DNA from: Chrysoperla carnea
Lineage: Eukaryota; Arthropoda; Insecta; Neuroptera; Chrysopidae
Direction of reading: 5' to 3'
Assembly: GCF_905475395.1 (NCBI RefSeq)
Contig: NC_058339.1
Location: 44,649,172 to 44,713,171 of the forward strand
Length of the DNA stretch: 64,000 nucleotides
Positions 1 to 11,468 of this stretch are shown one piece after another (within the stretch, counting starts at the first letter, position 1; every line of letters starts with the position of its first letter). The notes under the pieces were generated by a model. That model was not told the DNA's origin. It saw nothing but the letters and a program-made list of their open reading frames with translations, and did no database searches. The translations under genes were made by a program, and so were the position numbers.

Positions 1-60
1 GCTACCTCCTTCATGCACATACCATGCACTACACCAGCCCATCACAACTATTATTTAAGT

Positions 61-125
61 TAATTTTGTTGCGACGGCGGGAATGGAACCCGCTACCCTA
101 AGCATACCGCGGACGGAATTGGTTA
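61..125 (-). mobile_element. tRNA-like (B-box) SINE fragment
   Basis: On the minus strand the segment contains GCGGGTTCCATTCCCGCC, which matches a B box and forms a T-arm-like stem. The A box is not clear. It is probably the head of a degenerate SINE and is not a working tRNA gene. Confidence 0.35.
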
Positions 126-236
126 CGATATAGGATATCACTATACGATAGATAAATAAATAAACCATTATCAAAAAAAATTCTTTTTCCTTCTAATCTA
201 ATAATTTTTAATTAACATTAAAAGCGAAAGGACCTC

Positions 237-268
237 CTTAAGTTGGAAACAGAGGTTTCCAATTTAAG
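237..268. repeat. Short hairpin
   Basis: Arms CTTAAGTTGGAAAC (237-250) and GTTTCCAATTTAAG (255-268) pair at 13 of 14 positions around a 4-nt loop. Confidence 0.6.
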
Positions 269-2530
269 ACGTTTCCAATCTTATCAATGTAGGCATTTGC
301 TAATATGAAGAATTTCAAGTAATCACTAATCCATAGCCCCTTTTAAATGTACAAAAATCGGAATAATATGCATTATATGAATACATAGGTTTCAGCGCAA
401 AATAATATTCTGTAAAATTGATAAGAGGGTGGGGGGTATCCAATAGAATAGAGAAAAGAGCCTACTTTTCTCTGTATCTAAATCGACAATATTTGCGTCA
501 ATGATTACATACCATTGCATATTAGATTTAAATGATTCTAAAATTGTTGAATTTAACGCAAATCAACAACTTATTTAGCTAATAACATATTAACACGCTT
601 CGTAAATTTTGGTGTTCTTATAAACCATCTTTAATGAATTCATTTCATCACTTAAACGAACAACAAAATACTTATAATAACCAAATAAACAGTTAAAAAA
701 GTTAATGTATACATAACTTTGTATACATAACTTTGTGTATTTACTTTTTTTGTAAAGGTATGTGTTAATGAATTTGTATATTTGTTTGCAATTAGATTTA
801 ACCGTGTGGGAATTGTCTAAATAATTAACACAACACGAATATAAATATTATATAATAATTGCCATTAAATACAAATTAATGTGAGTATTTATTTGAATTA
901 CTTCAATTATAGAAGTTTATATTTACAAGTCTTTGTCATTCATTTCCCGTTAGCTGAAAAAATTTTATGTATTAATAGAGAACTTGAATTAATTTTTGTT
1001 TTTCACAAATTCATACAAATGAATGAATAATTCATTTTTAAGTGTATTTGAGTAACTTTTTTTAAAGTTAATAATTTCATTTTTTATTAATTAAAAAAAA
1101 GATATATTTTTGAATAAAAAAAAAAGCGATAGTGACGTATTTACACCCGTTGTGGCAGTTTATTTTTCAACTTGTTTCTATGGAAAATTATGTTTTAATG
1201 TGCTGAAAGCATGTTAAGAAACAAACCATTTATCATCCTGCAGGTTATTTTATCATTTCTCCATGCGGTTGTTAAAGCCGATGTGTTGACGTCACTTTCG
1301 TTTGAATTTATAGGTCAGAAAAAGCATTTTCAATTGTAAAATTACATGAAAAAAAATGTTTATCACAAAAAAATAGCATTTATTGTCTTGGAGAAGTAAA
1401 CCCCATAAATCGTTTTAAATAAATATCTCATATGCTTTTAAATATCTATTACCTATATTCCATTCGAGAGAGTTTTACGATTCATTGTTACCAAGTGTAT
1501 TTCCTCAATTTAATCAAATTAATTTTTATAAATCATATTATTATAAGACAGTCATTACTGTCAACACCTGCGATAATACTTCTAGAATAGCTGTCACTTA
1601 TATGGGCTATAACGACTAACATTTTTACTATAACGAATTTGAGTGTTGACGGATTTGTAAATGTTAGCTTATTATTAATATTACCATAAATAATAATCAT
1701 TTTAACTGTTTTTTATTATTATTATATTTATATCTAAGTGTGTATAAAATGGAACGTTAATTGACAAAAAATTTGCGCGTAATACTCTTATAAATATCAT
1801 GTCAATACATTAATCATTTCCTTTTAAAATAAATAAAATAAGCAATCAATTATCGTTAATTTTAAGCAATACGTAGAGATTTATAAGAGAACGGATGCTG
1901 TAAGTAATTCTAGACACGATTTTTATGGTGATTTCTTTAACTGTGTTTTTTTAAGCAGATATATAATTTAAGTACTAACGATTATTATTACTTTGAATTA
2001 TTACTGTGATTCATCATACAAAAGGAAACAATAAAAAAAGGGGACGATGCTACTAAAGAGGACATCATTCATTTTTCATATGTGTTTTTTTTCATAATTT
2101 TTATACGACTGAATTTTATAATATCCGCCACGAAGGATCGATAATAGTAGTTATTTGTTGGAGAAGGTTATAGGCGGTTATTTTAAAAGCGACAAAAAAT
2201 AACACAACTGAAGAGTTTGTGGATGTTTCCAGAATGGTATTTTCTATTTTAATGTTCCAATGCTTCTAATTTTGCAATTGTTCAAGGTAGCCAACTTATT
2301 TGAAATTCAATCCTATAATCCGTCGTTCGTTTAAGTATTTGTATTTCTGAACCTAATATTACAATAATATTTAAAATGAAACGTATATTATGAAACATCG
2401 AAACTGCACATGTGACTGGGCACTGCATGTTACAGGACGGTGTCCTCAACTAGTCGTTGCAATATATTTTACAGAACTTAATCGGAGACTAGTAGTACCC
2501 ACTAATATTGTCAATAAAAGTTTTAATATC
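269..2530. other. AT-rich sequence without recognised genes
   Basis: No exon-like segment with coding bias was seen. Two tandem copies of GTATACATAACTTT lie at 707-734. The remainder is A/T-rich and low in complexity. Confidence 0.6.
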
Positions 2531-2531
2531 A

Positions 2532-2560
2532 ATCTTATATATTTAAACGAGCAATTCTTG

Positions 2561-2605
<45 letters not shown>

Positions 2606-2890
2606 ACGATCTTGGAAATGGCTCCAACGATTTTCATGAAAATGAGTATGTAGGGGTTTTTTAGGGCGATAAGTCGATCTATCTAGGTTTCATTTATCAG
2701 AAATGTCGTTTTATCCGTCTTTTCATGAAAAATTCATCAGACATCTATTGGTGTATAACGTAGTTAATGAAATACAATGCAAATTATAACATAACAAAAA
2801 GGAGGCGTTTGAGTAGTCTAAAGTGAAAAATATGACTCTTGTTGACATCTATTGGCGAATAACCGAGCAAAGCTCGGTCATCCAGATATT
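2532..2890 (+). mobile_element. Helitron-like non-autonomous element
   Basis: It starts near ATCTTATATATTTAAACGAG, followed by TTCTTG and a (TA)n tract at 2561-2602. Then comes a block around ATGGCTCCAACGATTTTCAT and GGGCGATAAGTCGAT, and it ends with the hairpin CCGAGC-AAA-GCTCGG followed by TCATCCAGATATT. A reverse-oriented copy lies at 42722-43163. An AT-rich head, a GC-rich 3' hairpin and no terminal inverted repeats are Helitron hallmarks, but a canonical CTRR end is not clear. Confidence 0.6.
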
Positions 2891-4801
2891 AATAATTATA
2901 AATGCATATTATATATGAGTGGGGCATGAATGGATATAAAATTGTTATATGTCATTTGATTCAATATTGTAAACCAATGTTATAAAATATCGTAGAAATA
3001 TTGCCCGTTACAAATGGTTTCATGATTCATTTCTTAAAATTTTCTTAATACGCTGGTTTATAATATGAAAAAGACAGGAAAAGAATATGATATTTCATAC
3101 AGACTCCGATATCTGTGATTTAAGGCTTTTAATCTCCTAAAAATATTCTTTTAATCATAAAATGTTCACAAACTGCTGGTAAAAAATAAAGTAGGGAACA
3201 TAAATTTTTAGGATTTTGGGATTATTTTACGCAAAAAACGCCAGTTGCCTTCTAACTTGATATTTTTTCGTAACAAACTAAAAATGAAATTTTTCACTTT
3301 CAAATTTGTTATTAATCTTTGAACATGCGCTAACAAAATCTTGAACAGTAACTGCAGATTATTTTATTCTTAAGACTTAACACTGACTTGGACATTGCAT
3401 GGAAATTTTAAAGGTCAATTTCTCCATGACTGCCCTTGTTTGTTCAATAAATATTTGACCGTAGCATTTTATTTTTTCTATACTATAAAATGAAATTTCA
3501 AGTTAAAAAAAACACAATTTCCGTGAATGTTCTTCTCTAGTACCTTTCATATTCAATCAAGAAGCATTACGAATCAACTAACATCTACTTATACTCCAGT
3601 CTGTAACTACCGTTATTGATAGCAGAAAATTATACCAGTAAATTCAGACCTCAGATCGAAATTTGATAAAGAGTTTTAATTTACTGGTATAATTTTCTGC
3701 TTTCCATGACAGAACACCCTGTATATGTATCTGAAATATATTTGTTGCATGTAATAATTAAATTAGTCATTTGATAAACACAGTTTTTACTAATAAAATG
3801 TAGCAGAAAATTAATATGCTTTACAATTAGAAAACAATTAAATACTTAAATTACTTCCTAAATTATTTAAATGAACTTACTGCAATGTGAAAATTTATAT
3901 CCTGATACCAGGCAGGCTATAATAGTTAAATTGCATGTTAACTTAAAATATATTTTAATCGGAAAGTATTCTTTTTAATTAAGTGCAAACTATTCTTTTT
4001 AAGTGCATAGAAAATTTTGAACTGCGTTGCCTTAAACGAAAAATTTCCTTATTATATTATTCTGACGAGAAGGTACATTAAAAACAAACGCAAAAATAAC
4101 TTTGCTCAACACTCAATCAAAAATTGTAATTTTCCGAAAACTAATTAACGAGTTTTTGTTGAGCGCTGAACAAAATATTTTTATATTTTATCGACTGTTG
4201 CACTTGAATTACAAATATCTCGCTTCAGAATCGATTGATTTTTTATTGACAAATTAAATACACCTAGATTAACGCTAAGTTTTAAGTTCATCAAATTTTA
4301 AAGTAAAGTTTAGCAAAAAATAGGCTAAAATATCTATTAAATTGTAAATTATTAAAGAGTCCTAACTAAATATAATTATGTTATTAATAATAATTAATTT
4401 TATAAACATTTTTTCAAGTTATAATCATACCACAAAATTTATTTTTTAATCATGAAATACCGTATCAAATTATAAATGATAATCAATCAATAATCATACC
4501 TTTATCAATACATGAAACAATTTTCAAAAATATTTCTTTTATAATATCAAGGCCGTTGTTTCATAATTTTTTTTTTCATATATAAAATAAAAATGCAAAC
4601 ATACAATTATTATTACAAATATATTTCTGTCGATAAATAATTTATGAAATTTGTTTATTATTTTCAATCATATTTATAACTATTGATAATCAAATAATTT
4701 TACAAATTAGATATTACATATTTTATTTATATTTTATACAGAATGTAAAATAAAAGCAATTTTTGTTGGACGATTCGGATTTACTATAAATTAATGTAAT
4801 A
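2891..4801. other. AT-rich non-coding stretch
   Basis: No gene seen. It contains the perfect inverted repeat at 3621-3701 and, at about 3711, the motif ACACCCTGTATA that recurs near repeat ends in this window. Confidence 0.55.
3621..3701. repeat. Perfect 24-bp inverted repeat
   Basis: The arms at 3621-3644 and 3678-3701 are exact reverse complements (core TATACCAGTAAATT / AATTTACTGGTATA), separated by 33 nt. Confidence 0.9.
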
Positions 4802-5023
4802 CTATCTGTAAAAATCTCTCACGAAAAAAGGAGACATATCAGTGAGGCATCTTTTTAACACGCTTTTATTATGTACTAGAGTGATACCCAATCGCTTCGG
4901 TGGGTTTAAAAGTAAACATTGATAAAGATTGCTCCCGATTATCCCTTTTCTATTACACTCGACATAATGGTAAGGATTGTTTTCAACAGGTAAAATATAG
5001 GATGGTGGAAGCGCAGATAACAT
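4802..5023 (-). CDS. Unrecognised 73-aa ORF beginning inside an inverted repeat
   Basis: An open frame with less AT bias than its surroundings encodes a peptide beginning MLSALPPSYILPV and containing NPYHYVECNRKGI and three cysteines. The first eight codons fall in a repeat arm whose inverted partner (7763-7848) also has the ATG and the MLSALPPS codons but runs into a stop soon after. The peptide matches no family I can name. It may be a single exon of a small secreted protein, or a chance frame. Confidence 0.2.
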   Translation of the reverse strand: MLSALPPSYILPVENNPYHYVECNRKGIIGSNLYQCLLLNPPKRLGITLVHNKSVLKRCLTDMSPFFVRDFYR

Positions 5024-5086
5024 TCCATAATATTAATTAATACTAGTTTAAAAAATTAAAAAACTCACTTTTCTAAATAGCTGAAC
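5001..5086 (+). repeat. Left arm of an 86-bp inverted repeat pair
   Basis: Begins GATGGTGGAAGCGCAGATAA and ends AGCTGAAC. The reverse complement of 7763-7848 matches it over the whole length, the first 24 bases perfectly. Confidence 0.85.
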
Positions 5087-5262
5087 TTAATACTAGAAAA
5101 TAAATAGTAGTTTCGAAAAACTAAAAAAACACACTTTTGTACCTAACTGAACTAAAAAGTTGAAAATAATTTCGATAAGTTCCAAAAAAATAGATTTAAG
5201 AAAAAAATCATTTCATTGTATAAAAGCATGGGGTGATTTTTTTAATATTTCATAATGACTTT

Positions 5263-5409
5263 ACTTTTACCAATATCTGTCAATAAAATATTTACAATAA
5301 TTAAAGTGTAGCACCATTGTTTTTACGATAAAATACCACTTTTACCAATGTCTGTCAAAAAAATATTTACAATAATTAAAGTGTAGCACCATTGTTTTTA
5401 CGATAAAAT
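5263..5409. repeat. Two-copy tandem duplication, period 75
   Basis: Copies at 5263-5334 and 5338-5409 are nearly identical (shared core AATTAAAGTGTAGCACCATT), with only a few substitutions. A smaller pair around CTTAACTxTGCATTAAAGAT follows at 5524-5545 and 5557-5578. Confidence 0.9.
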
Positions 5410-6433
5410 GATTATTTTCTTATTCACTCAATTTTTAATTATTTTATACTTTTTAGTTAAGCTTGTTACAAAAACGTGTTCTTCAATTTAATGCAAAGCC
5501 GTTTAACGATCGTGTGTATTTTGCTTAACTTTGCATTAAAGATGGATTATATTTTTCTTAACTGTGCATTAAAGATGGTGAAAAAGGTGGCGGTAGAAAA
5601 GATATAAGTGTTTATTTTTATATGACTCCTGTATTGATTATTTCTTAGCTTTTTCTGCAAAAAATATTTGTTTTAAAAGTCAAACAAATTTCTATCTTCC
5701 TGGTCTATTTCACTGGTGGAAAGTTTTTAAAATATTGGAAGCGCTTTACTCAAGGAAGTTTATAAAATAAATATAACATCTTTAAACGTTTTTTTATCAA
5801 ATATAGAAAAATATCTTAAAATAAAACTTCAAATTACCAGAAATTCGATCAAACAGGGAATTTGAAAGATTCTTTTTGGTCGAGGATTAGAAGCAAGTGC
5901 GTACGTTTTACTCCGAAAACGTTATAATATAGAGCAATCTTTGCAGTATTTTATTTAATTTTTTTGCTATTCTTTACGATATATAAATTTTGACAATATT
6001 TCTGTTACATTCTGTTAAACAATCAATCGAATTACTGATTATATTATTTTACCAATTATTTGATATGTGTAATAATAATATTCGCTATAATAATATGATT
6101 AAAAAATACGAATTACAAAATGTAATAATTTATTCAAATATTACACTACTTATAAAATATCTCTCTATATCTTAAATCAGTGTGTTTGCTTGTGGTTAAA
6201 GTAATTTTAAGATAAATAGAGCATATTAAATAAAGATTACCCATTATATATTATTATACATACGTATTATAAAATAATTTATATTATTATCATATCATAC
6301 CAGGCCAGATACGCGCTATATTCTTTATAATGCAACCAGTACCTAAGAATGGTACAGGAGCGCGCAACGTCGGCTAAAACAATAATTTTGGTATTGTTAA
6401 TTTTATGATATGTTGTTCTTCTGGCTCTTTCAG

Positions 6434-6499
6434 TTAGAGCTTGGGCCATCTGCTTGGCTTCAGTGGTCGCGTTTAGTACTGCACAGCCTAAATATACAG
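6434..6499 (+). CDS. Putative signal-peptide exon, left copy of an inverted pair
   Basis: A 66-nt segment bounded by a pyrimidine-rich tract and CAG (acceptor, 6431-6433) and by GTAATAAT (donor, 6500). In the frame TT|AGA... it encodes RAWAICLASVVAFSTAQPKYT plus one trailing base. The peptide is hydrophobic and ends in a signal-peptidase-like A-F-S-T-A motif followed by QPK. A mirror copy of identical length lies at 7244-7309 on the other strand, with both splice sites conserved. No ATG occurs in this frame upstream before a stop, so a further 5' exon would be needed; none was found. It could be an exon of a small secreted protein gene, a dead copy, or chance within a repeat. No protein family is recognised. 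Confidence 0.3.
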
Positions 6500-6639
6500 G
6501 TAATAATCCTAAATTTAACTCGTAATTAAAACCGTAGAGAGTTATGAAAAATAAAATAAGAAACGTTTAATATGACAAAAATTAAATAAATTTTAACAAA
6601 ATTTAATAGAATTACATAGAAGATAATAAAAAAAAATGG

Positions 6640-6722
6640 TTACTGCTGCTGGATTCGAACTCTAATAATCATTAAAATAATTAAAAAAATACTGGCGCAT
6701 TAACAACCGCAGCCATCTAACA
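6640..6722 (-). mobile_element. tRNA-like SINE fragment
   Basis: Read on the minus strand it contains GAGTTCGAATCCAGCAGCAG, close to a pol III B box (GGTTCGANTCC), preceded by an A-box-like GGCTGCGGTTGTTAATGCGC about 50 nt upstream. It shares the TTCGAATCCAG core with the fragments at 14.4 and 54.6 kb. No cloverleaf of a functional tRNA is evident. Confidence 0.4.
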
Positions 6723-6748
6723 CACGTGAAAAAAATCATAACATAAGA

Positions 6749-7073
6749 TATACAGAATGTTCGATTTACATCTAGCCATATAAATATCACAAGTATAACA
6801 GATTACATGCGTTAAACAATGCATTTAAATAAGAGGTATTATAGGTGTCATATGAAATTGCAAAAATGACTTGTATCGTGGCTTATCTGTTGTAGTTCAT
6901 CTATTCAACTAAGAAACTCCCAATCTCCAAGCGTCTTACAACTATCACAACGCATATCGAAGCTTCAACACATGTATATAATACCTCTCACTTGCGAGCT
7001 GTGCTTAACACATGTATTCTGTCACACTCTTGATATTTATATGCCCAGATATAAATCGAACATTCTGTATATA
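6749..7073. mobile_element. Foldback MITE-like element with TATACAGAATGTTCGATTT ends
   Basis: The left end TATACAGAATGTTCGATTTA and the right end are reverse complements, and similarity of the arms continues inward for about 90 nt (6749-6845 against 6970-7073), including a shared GAGGTATTATA block. No coding capacity is visible. It sits at the centre of the larger inverted duplication and may be a separate insertion, or the pivot of the duplication. Confidence 0.65.
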
Positions 7074-7243
7074 AGAATAATGTCATTTGCATTGCAATAT
7101 TTTTCATAACTTTTTCGCTTTTATTCAAGGCTTAGCAACCAAATTAACGTCTGGCAAATTATTTTTAGGGTTTTATATACTTAAATAACATGATATTAAA
7201 ATTACAGACATACTAAAATACTTTTAAAATTTAGGATTATTAC

Positions 7244-7309
7244 CTGTACATTTAGGCTGCGCAAAACTAAACGCAATCACTACGGCCAGCCAGATGGCCC
7301 AAGCTCTAA
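7244..7309 (-). CDS. Putative signal-peptide exon, right (inverted) copy
   Basis: Mirror image of the segment at 6434-6499: CTTTTTCAG acceptor, 66 nt, then GTAATAATCC donor, read on the minus strand. The predicted peptide is RAWAIWLAVVIAFSFAQPKCT. The two copies differ at 11 of 66 bases; three changes are silent and eight alter residues, giving 16 of 21 residues identical. The frame and both splice junctions are intact in each copy. No downstream or upstream exon could be assigned with confidence, and the function is unknown. Confidence 0.3.
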
Positions 7310-7611
7310 CTGAAAAAGCAAAAAGAACAACATCATAAAATCAGCCACAATAAATTCTCTCTCGAAAACGTTGCTAGCTCCTATACTACAATAATCATGC
7401 TTAGATTGCTGTTTAATAATTATCACTTTATTATTCATATGATAGGTATTATTATTTAATAATAAACATAATTAAAGTCAATATAAAAGTATAAAAAATA
7501 ATTTGTTTTATATGAAGCATTTTGTTGCGTGTATAAGATCTATTTGATTCGATTTTTATAGAGCACAAATCAATTTAATTAAGGGAGAGTATGTGCACCA
7601 ATCTTAAAATT

Positions 7612-7634
7612 TAAAAAAAAAAAAAAAAAAAAAA
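7612..7634. repeat. Poly-A tract
   Basis: A run of about 22 adenines, followed by A-rich sequence with scattered C. It could be the tail of a retroposed sequence, but no body is recognisable upstream. Confidence 0.7.
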
Positions 7635-7762
7635 CAAAAAACAAATCAAATCATTGTATTGTATTGATTTTTCTATTATTTTCGCAGCTAATAGTTCGTC
7701 TATAACCAATTTTTAACAATTATTGGTACGAATTATAAATTGTACCTAAAGCGTATTTTTTA

Positions 7763-7848
7763 GTTCAGATAGCTAGAAAAGCGGGTTTTTTAATTTTTTA
7801 AGCTATTATTATATAATATCATGAAATGTTATCTGCGCTTCCACCATC
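7763..7848 (-). repeat. Right arm of the 86-bp inverted repeat pair
   Basis: Inverted partner of 5001-5086, about 2.7 kb away. The pair is not concentric with the exon-bearing inverted duplication at 6340-7400. Confidence 0.85.
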
Positions 7849-7861
7849 AAAGATTATTTAG

Positions 7862-8071
7862 TTAATCGTTTATTCTGAAGATTCTGGTCAGTATAATCGG
7901 ACAAACTTTTATTAAATAATTGTTTTGCCATTGCTTCTTGATAAATGTCATGAAGTGTGAAGAATTCAATCCGACGATTTGAAGTGGGTGAAAATTACGT
8001 TCATAAATTCCATTACTTAGATACACAGATACAAACCAAGCTAATAAAAGCTTACTAAAAAGATACCTCAT
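7862..8071 (-). CDS. Unrecognised 69-aa ORF with signal-peptide-like start
   Basis: It begins MRYLFSKLLLAWFVSVYLSN, a basic then hydrophobic stretch like a signal peptide, followed by a hydrophilic segment with a single cysteine. The stop codon lies about 14 nt from the edge of the repeat arm at 7763-7848. No homology is recognised, and chance in AT-rich DNA is quite possible. Confidence 0.15.
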   Translation of the reverse strand: MRYLFSKLLLAWFVSVYLSNGIYERNFHPLQIVGLNSSHFMTFIKKQWQNNYLIKVCPIILTRIFRIND

Positions 8072-8514
8072 TGTAAATCTGATTCATCCAACAAGGATTA
8101 AAGCAGCCAAAATAGCATATTTTAAAGAAAAAACTTTTTGACAGCTAACTTGCTAAGCATGCTAATTTTAATAAGATTTTTCAAACCAAAAGAAAAAAAT
8201 TAGCACTCCGTGGAATCACTCGGCGCTATCAGTTTTTTAGACTGACAACCTTTTAGTTCGGATACAAGTTATCAATTCGATAGCACTTTAAAGCACTTCA
8301 GTACATCAAAACTTGATTCAGCTCTTTTGATAATCTGATTTTGAGTACACTTATTATTAGACCTTTAAACTAGGTATTTACTATGACGAATATAATACAC
8401 CCCCCAGATTATATTCCGACGATATTTACACTTGCTATATGCCATTACATTCTCGGTTTTCCTGTCTACTATTATAACAGTAAAAAATATAAATAAGAAT
8501 TAACAAAAAACTTG

Positions 8515-8740
8515 GTGCATTGGACTTGGCTGGAGAAGTTTGTGCAATCATTGGCGAACCTAGGTTTGATTTCATTAGATTAGCTGAAACTTGTGAAAGA
8601 ATGGCAGGCTAAGATTTCGATTCGTTAGGCTTGGGCAAAAATTAGCAAACTTATAGACTTGATTTATCAAATTTGGGTGAGACGTGAACATGGTTTGAAA
8701 CACCAAGACTTGATTTTCTAATTTCAACTTGGGTCCTTAA
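8515..8740. repeat. Degenerate minisatellite, unit about 45-50 bp
   Basis: Four or five diverged units each contain a variant of AAGACTTGATTT followed by a TTGGG-like element and GAAAC/GAACA (for example near 8558, 8609, 8657, 8707). The stretch is richer in G than its surroundings. Confidence 0.5.
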
Positions 8741-9589
8741 GTAAATCACTAACACGTCTAAGTATTGGAACAGAAACCTGCAAATATTATTTGAATCCTT
8801 TTTTTTTTTTTGTATTCATTTTTAATAATGATTTTTTTAATCTTAACTAATTTAACTAATAATGATTACCAGAGAAGAAGAATTAATTATTTACTATTTA
8901 GTTAAGCAATTAATTTTGTGTTACCTACTTTTATTTGTTTGTGACTATCAAAAAAAGAAAAATGTAAACAAAAAAAATTATAATAACAAAAATATTAAGA
9001 ATTTTTTTTACTCATTAAAGAAAAGTTAATGACTTTAGGTGTTAAAAATAATTATAAAAAAACGCGTCAGTGTTAAATTGTTTTAAATAGTTATGCCGGT
9101 ATACATCAAATGGTTTTTTTGACTGACAGTTATATATATAAAATTTGAAAAAATATTTATTTATTTAAATAAAATATCTTAATTTTTCCGGTAGTCAGTA
9201 TCAATTATAATCACATAATTTTTGATGAATTTTGTTGAATTTTGTTAAATTTCATTTTTAATTTTTGAATTCAGATTATATCACGTTCAAGTTTTGTTTA
9301 ATGTTCCGGTCAAAGACATTTTATAGATATCATCTCATTCAGACCGAATGAAAGATCAGGGGTGCCTCTTTTTTCGCTTCTGCTTCGGAGAAAGCTGAAA
9401 AATATTACTAAAATAACGAAAAATTTCCGTAACTAAAGATTCTCTGCCAATAGTTCTTCTACCACAGTACACTTCTTTATACATGATGGGCAGAAATTTT
9501 TAAAAACCGAAAATTGCCATGTTCCCTTACACAATTGTGTCCTTAATTTAGCCGTCATCAGGAAACTTTTCCGATACTATAGGATGAGA

Positions 9590-9990
9590 CATCTTTTCGG
9601 ATTTGTTTTTAAAATGTGTATTAACGTATTTTGATACCGAAAACATGGAAATGATTCAAAAAATTTGAAATTTTATTTATCAATTAATCATCTTTTTAAC
9701 GTCTTTTGTAAAAAAATGCATATTGACTCTCTGGACGGTTTTAGAGAAATTAACTATCAAAGTTAATGTTTTTAACAAAAAAGGCCTATACAAGAGTGAT
9801 TTATTGATAAGTTAAATTTTAAATTTTTATTATCATATTCATTTCAACTCTTTAAAGTATTTCGATACCGTAAATTGAAAATGATACTAAAGATATAAAA
9901 TTTTGTGAAAAATGCATACCTATCGTTTCTCCGTGCGATTGAGGAGAAACTAACTAGCAATGTCAGTGGTTTAACAAAAAAAAAACATTT
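9590..9990. repeat. Copy of a dispersed repeat also found at the window's right end
   Basis: Blocks such as TTTTATTTATCAATTAATCAT, CTCTxGACGGTTT, AATTAACTATCAAAGT and CTTTAAAGTATTTCGATACC recur in the same order and orientation at 63620-64000. No coding capacity is seen. Confidence 0.75.
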
Positions 9991-11465
9991 TTTGTTTTAT
10001 GCACAGTTGTTAATTTTGGTATGATTTTAAAGCTTAAAAATTCAGGAATATTATTGATAAGTTTTTTATGCAAATGGTAACATTTTTAAAAGTACTTATT
10101 TACTAAAAAACCAACATTTATTACGACTTCTTCATTTACCACCCTGGAAAAAGGGGTAAATTTCTCGTTGTACAGAAAATTGTACAATTGTACAGAAAAT
10201 CGACTTGAAATTTAGACAGAAGGCGTATTAAATAAATATATTCATTAATTGACACACAAAATTTCATTTTTTGGTAACACTTTCGTTTTGTTATCGAAAT
10301 ACCTTAAATGCAAATAAAGTATTTCCCAATAATTAGTACTTAATTTCTAAGATTAAACCTTCCTATTAGGAACGGAATACAATTTTATTCAAATAACTGC
10401 AGAATAAGGCTGGAAGTATAGAATAATTTTGATGAAATACCGTGTGATGTTGGATGTCTGATTAATTTTTTCTCTTTTTTAATTCTTCGTAAATATACCT
10501 TGGGCCACCGACTGAGAGAGTCACTTTTTTCTCCCACTTTTCTTTTCGTTCTCTTTCTTTATTAGTCCTCGTAAATAGTAAGATTTGATAGTTTTAGTGC
10601 TTATTTTGCTCGATCCACTTATTCTTTAAAATTAATTATTAAATAAAATATGGTCATATAGCCGTTAGAAGCTTGTGAACATCCAAAACTAAAAGCCGCA
10701 GGTGTACAGCAAATATAATTTGTTATATTTGGCAGCAAAAAATTTACCAAACAAAAGAATCAGTGTTAGAAATGGATATCAACTTAAATAGATTATGCAA
10801 TAATTTTACACTTTCGCTTAACTAATGCAATATTGGATATTATTTTCTTAAAACCAAAGATTAACATTATATACAAATGTAAATTGAAACCTTCTCAAGT
10901 GGACAACATGAATATGTATTCAGACTACATACAGTTCGTACATGATATCAGTGCATACAAGGAGGAGGAAGGGGTAAAATTTGTATTTGGAAAAAAAAAT
11001 AAATAAATGAACGCATGAGCGATGATGTGTAACACCGGTGACGTCACAAAACACGCATTAATCAACAAACTAATTATGTAGTTTAAATTTTATAAAATGG
11101 TATTTTATAAACTACAACAAAGTATTCACTCTCAGCAAATCCAATCCACCTTACTAATAACATTTTACACCACTTAAAGAAAGCCATTTATTAATTTCCG
11201 CTTTTAATGAAGAATGTGTAATAATTTGTACTTAAAACATTTAAATGGACATTTTATAGGATGCCGTTTAATTTTGAGCTAAGGAATTTTGAGTTTAAAA
11301 TTAATAGACAAGTTCCTAGCTCGAAAAATGAGTTGTGTGAAATCCAATCAAAAAAAGTTTCTATTCTACTCCGATAATTTTCATTCGTTTAGAAATATAA
11401 CGTTTTATAAAATTTTTCTGTAATCTCAGCACCACTTATGTACCTATCTACAAAATTGAAAATGT
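9991..11465. other. AT-rich non-coding stretch
   Basis: No gene, exon pair or strong repeat was recognised here. Confidence 0.5.
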
Positions 11466-11468
11466 TTA

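Larger units (their letters stand above)
6340..7400. repeat. Inverted duplication with exon-bearing arms
   Basis: The arms are about 6340-6515 and, reverse-complemented, about 7223-7400. Similarity is best over the exon-like segments and their flanking intron-like sequence and fades outward. The space between holds a SINE-like fragment (6640-6722) in the left part only and an inner foldback (6749-7073). Confidence 0.8.
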
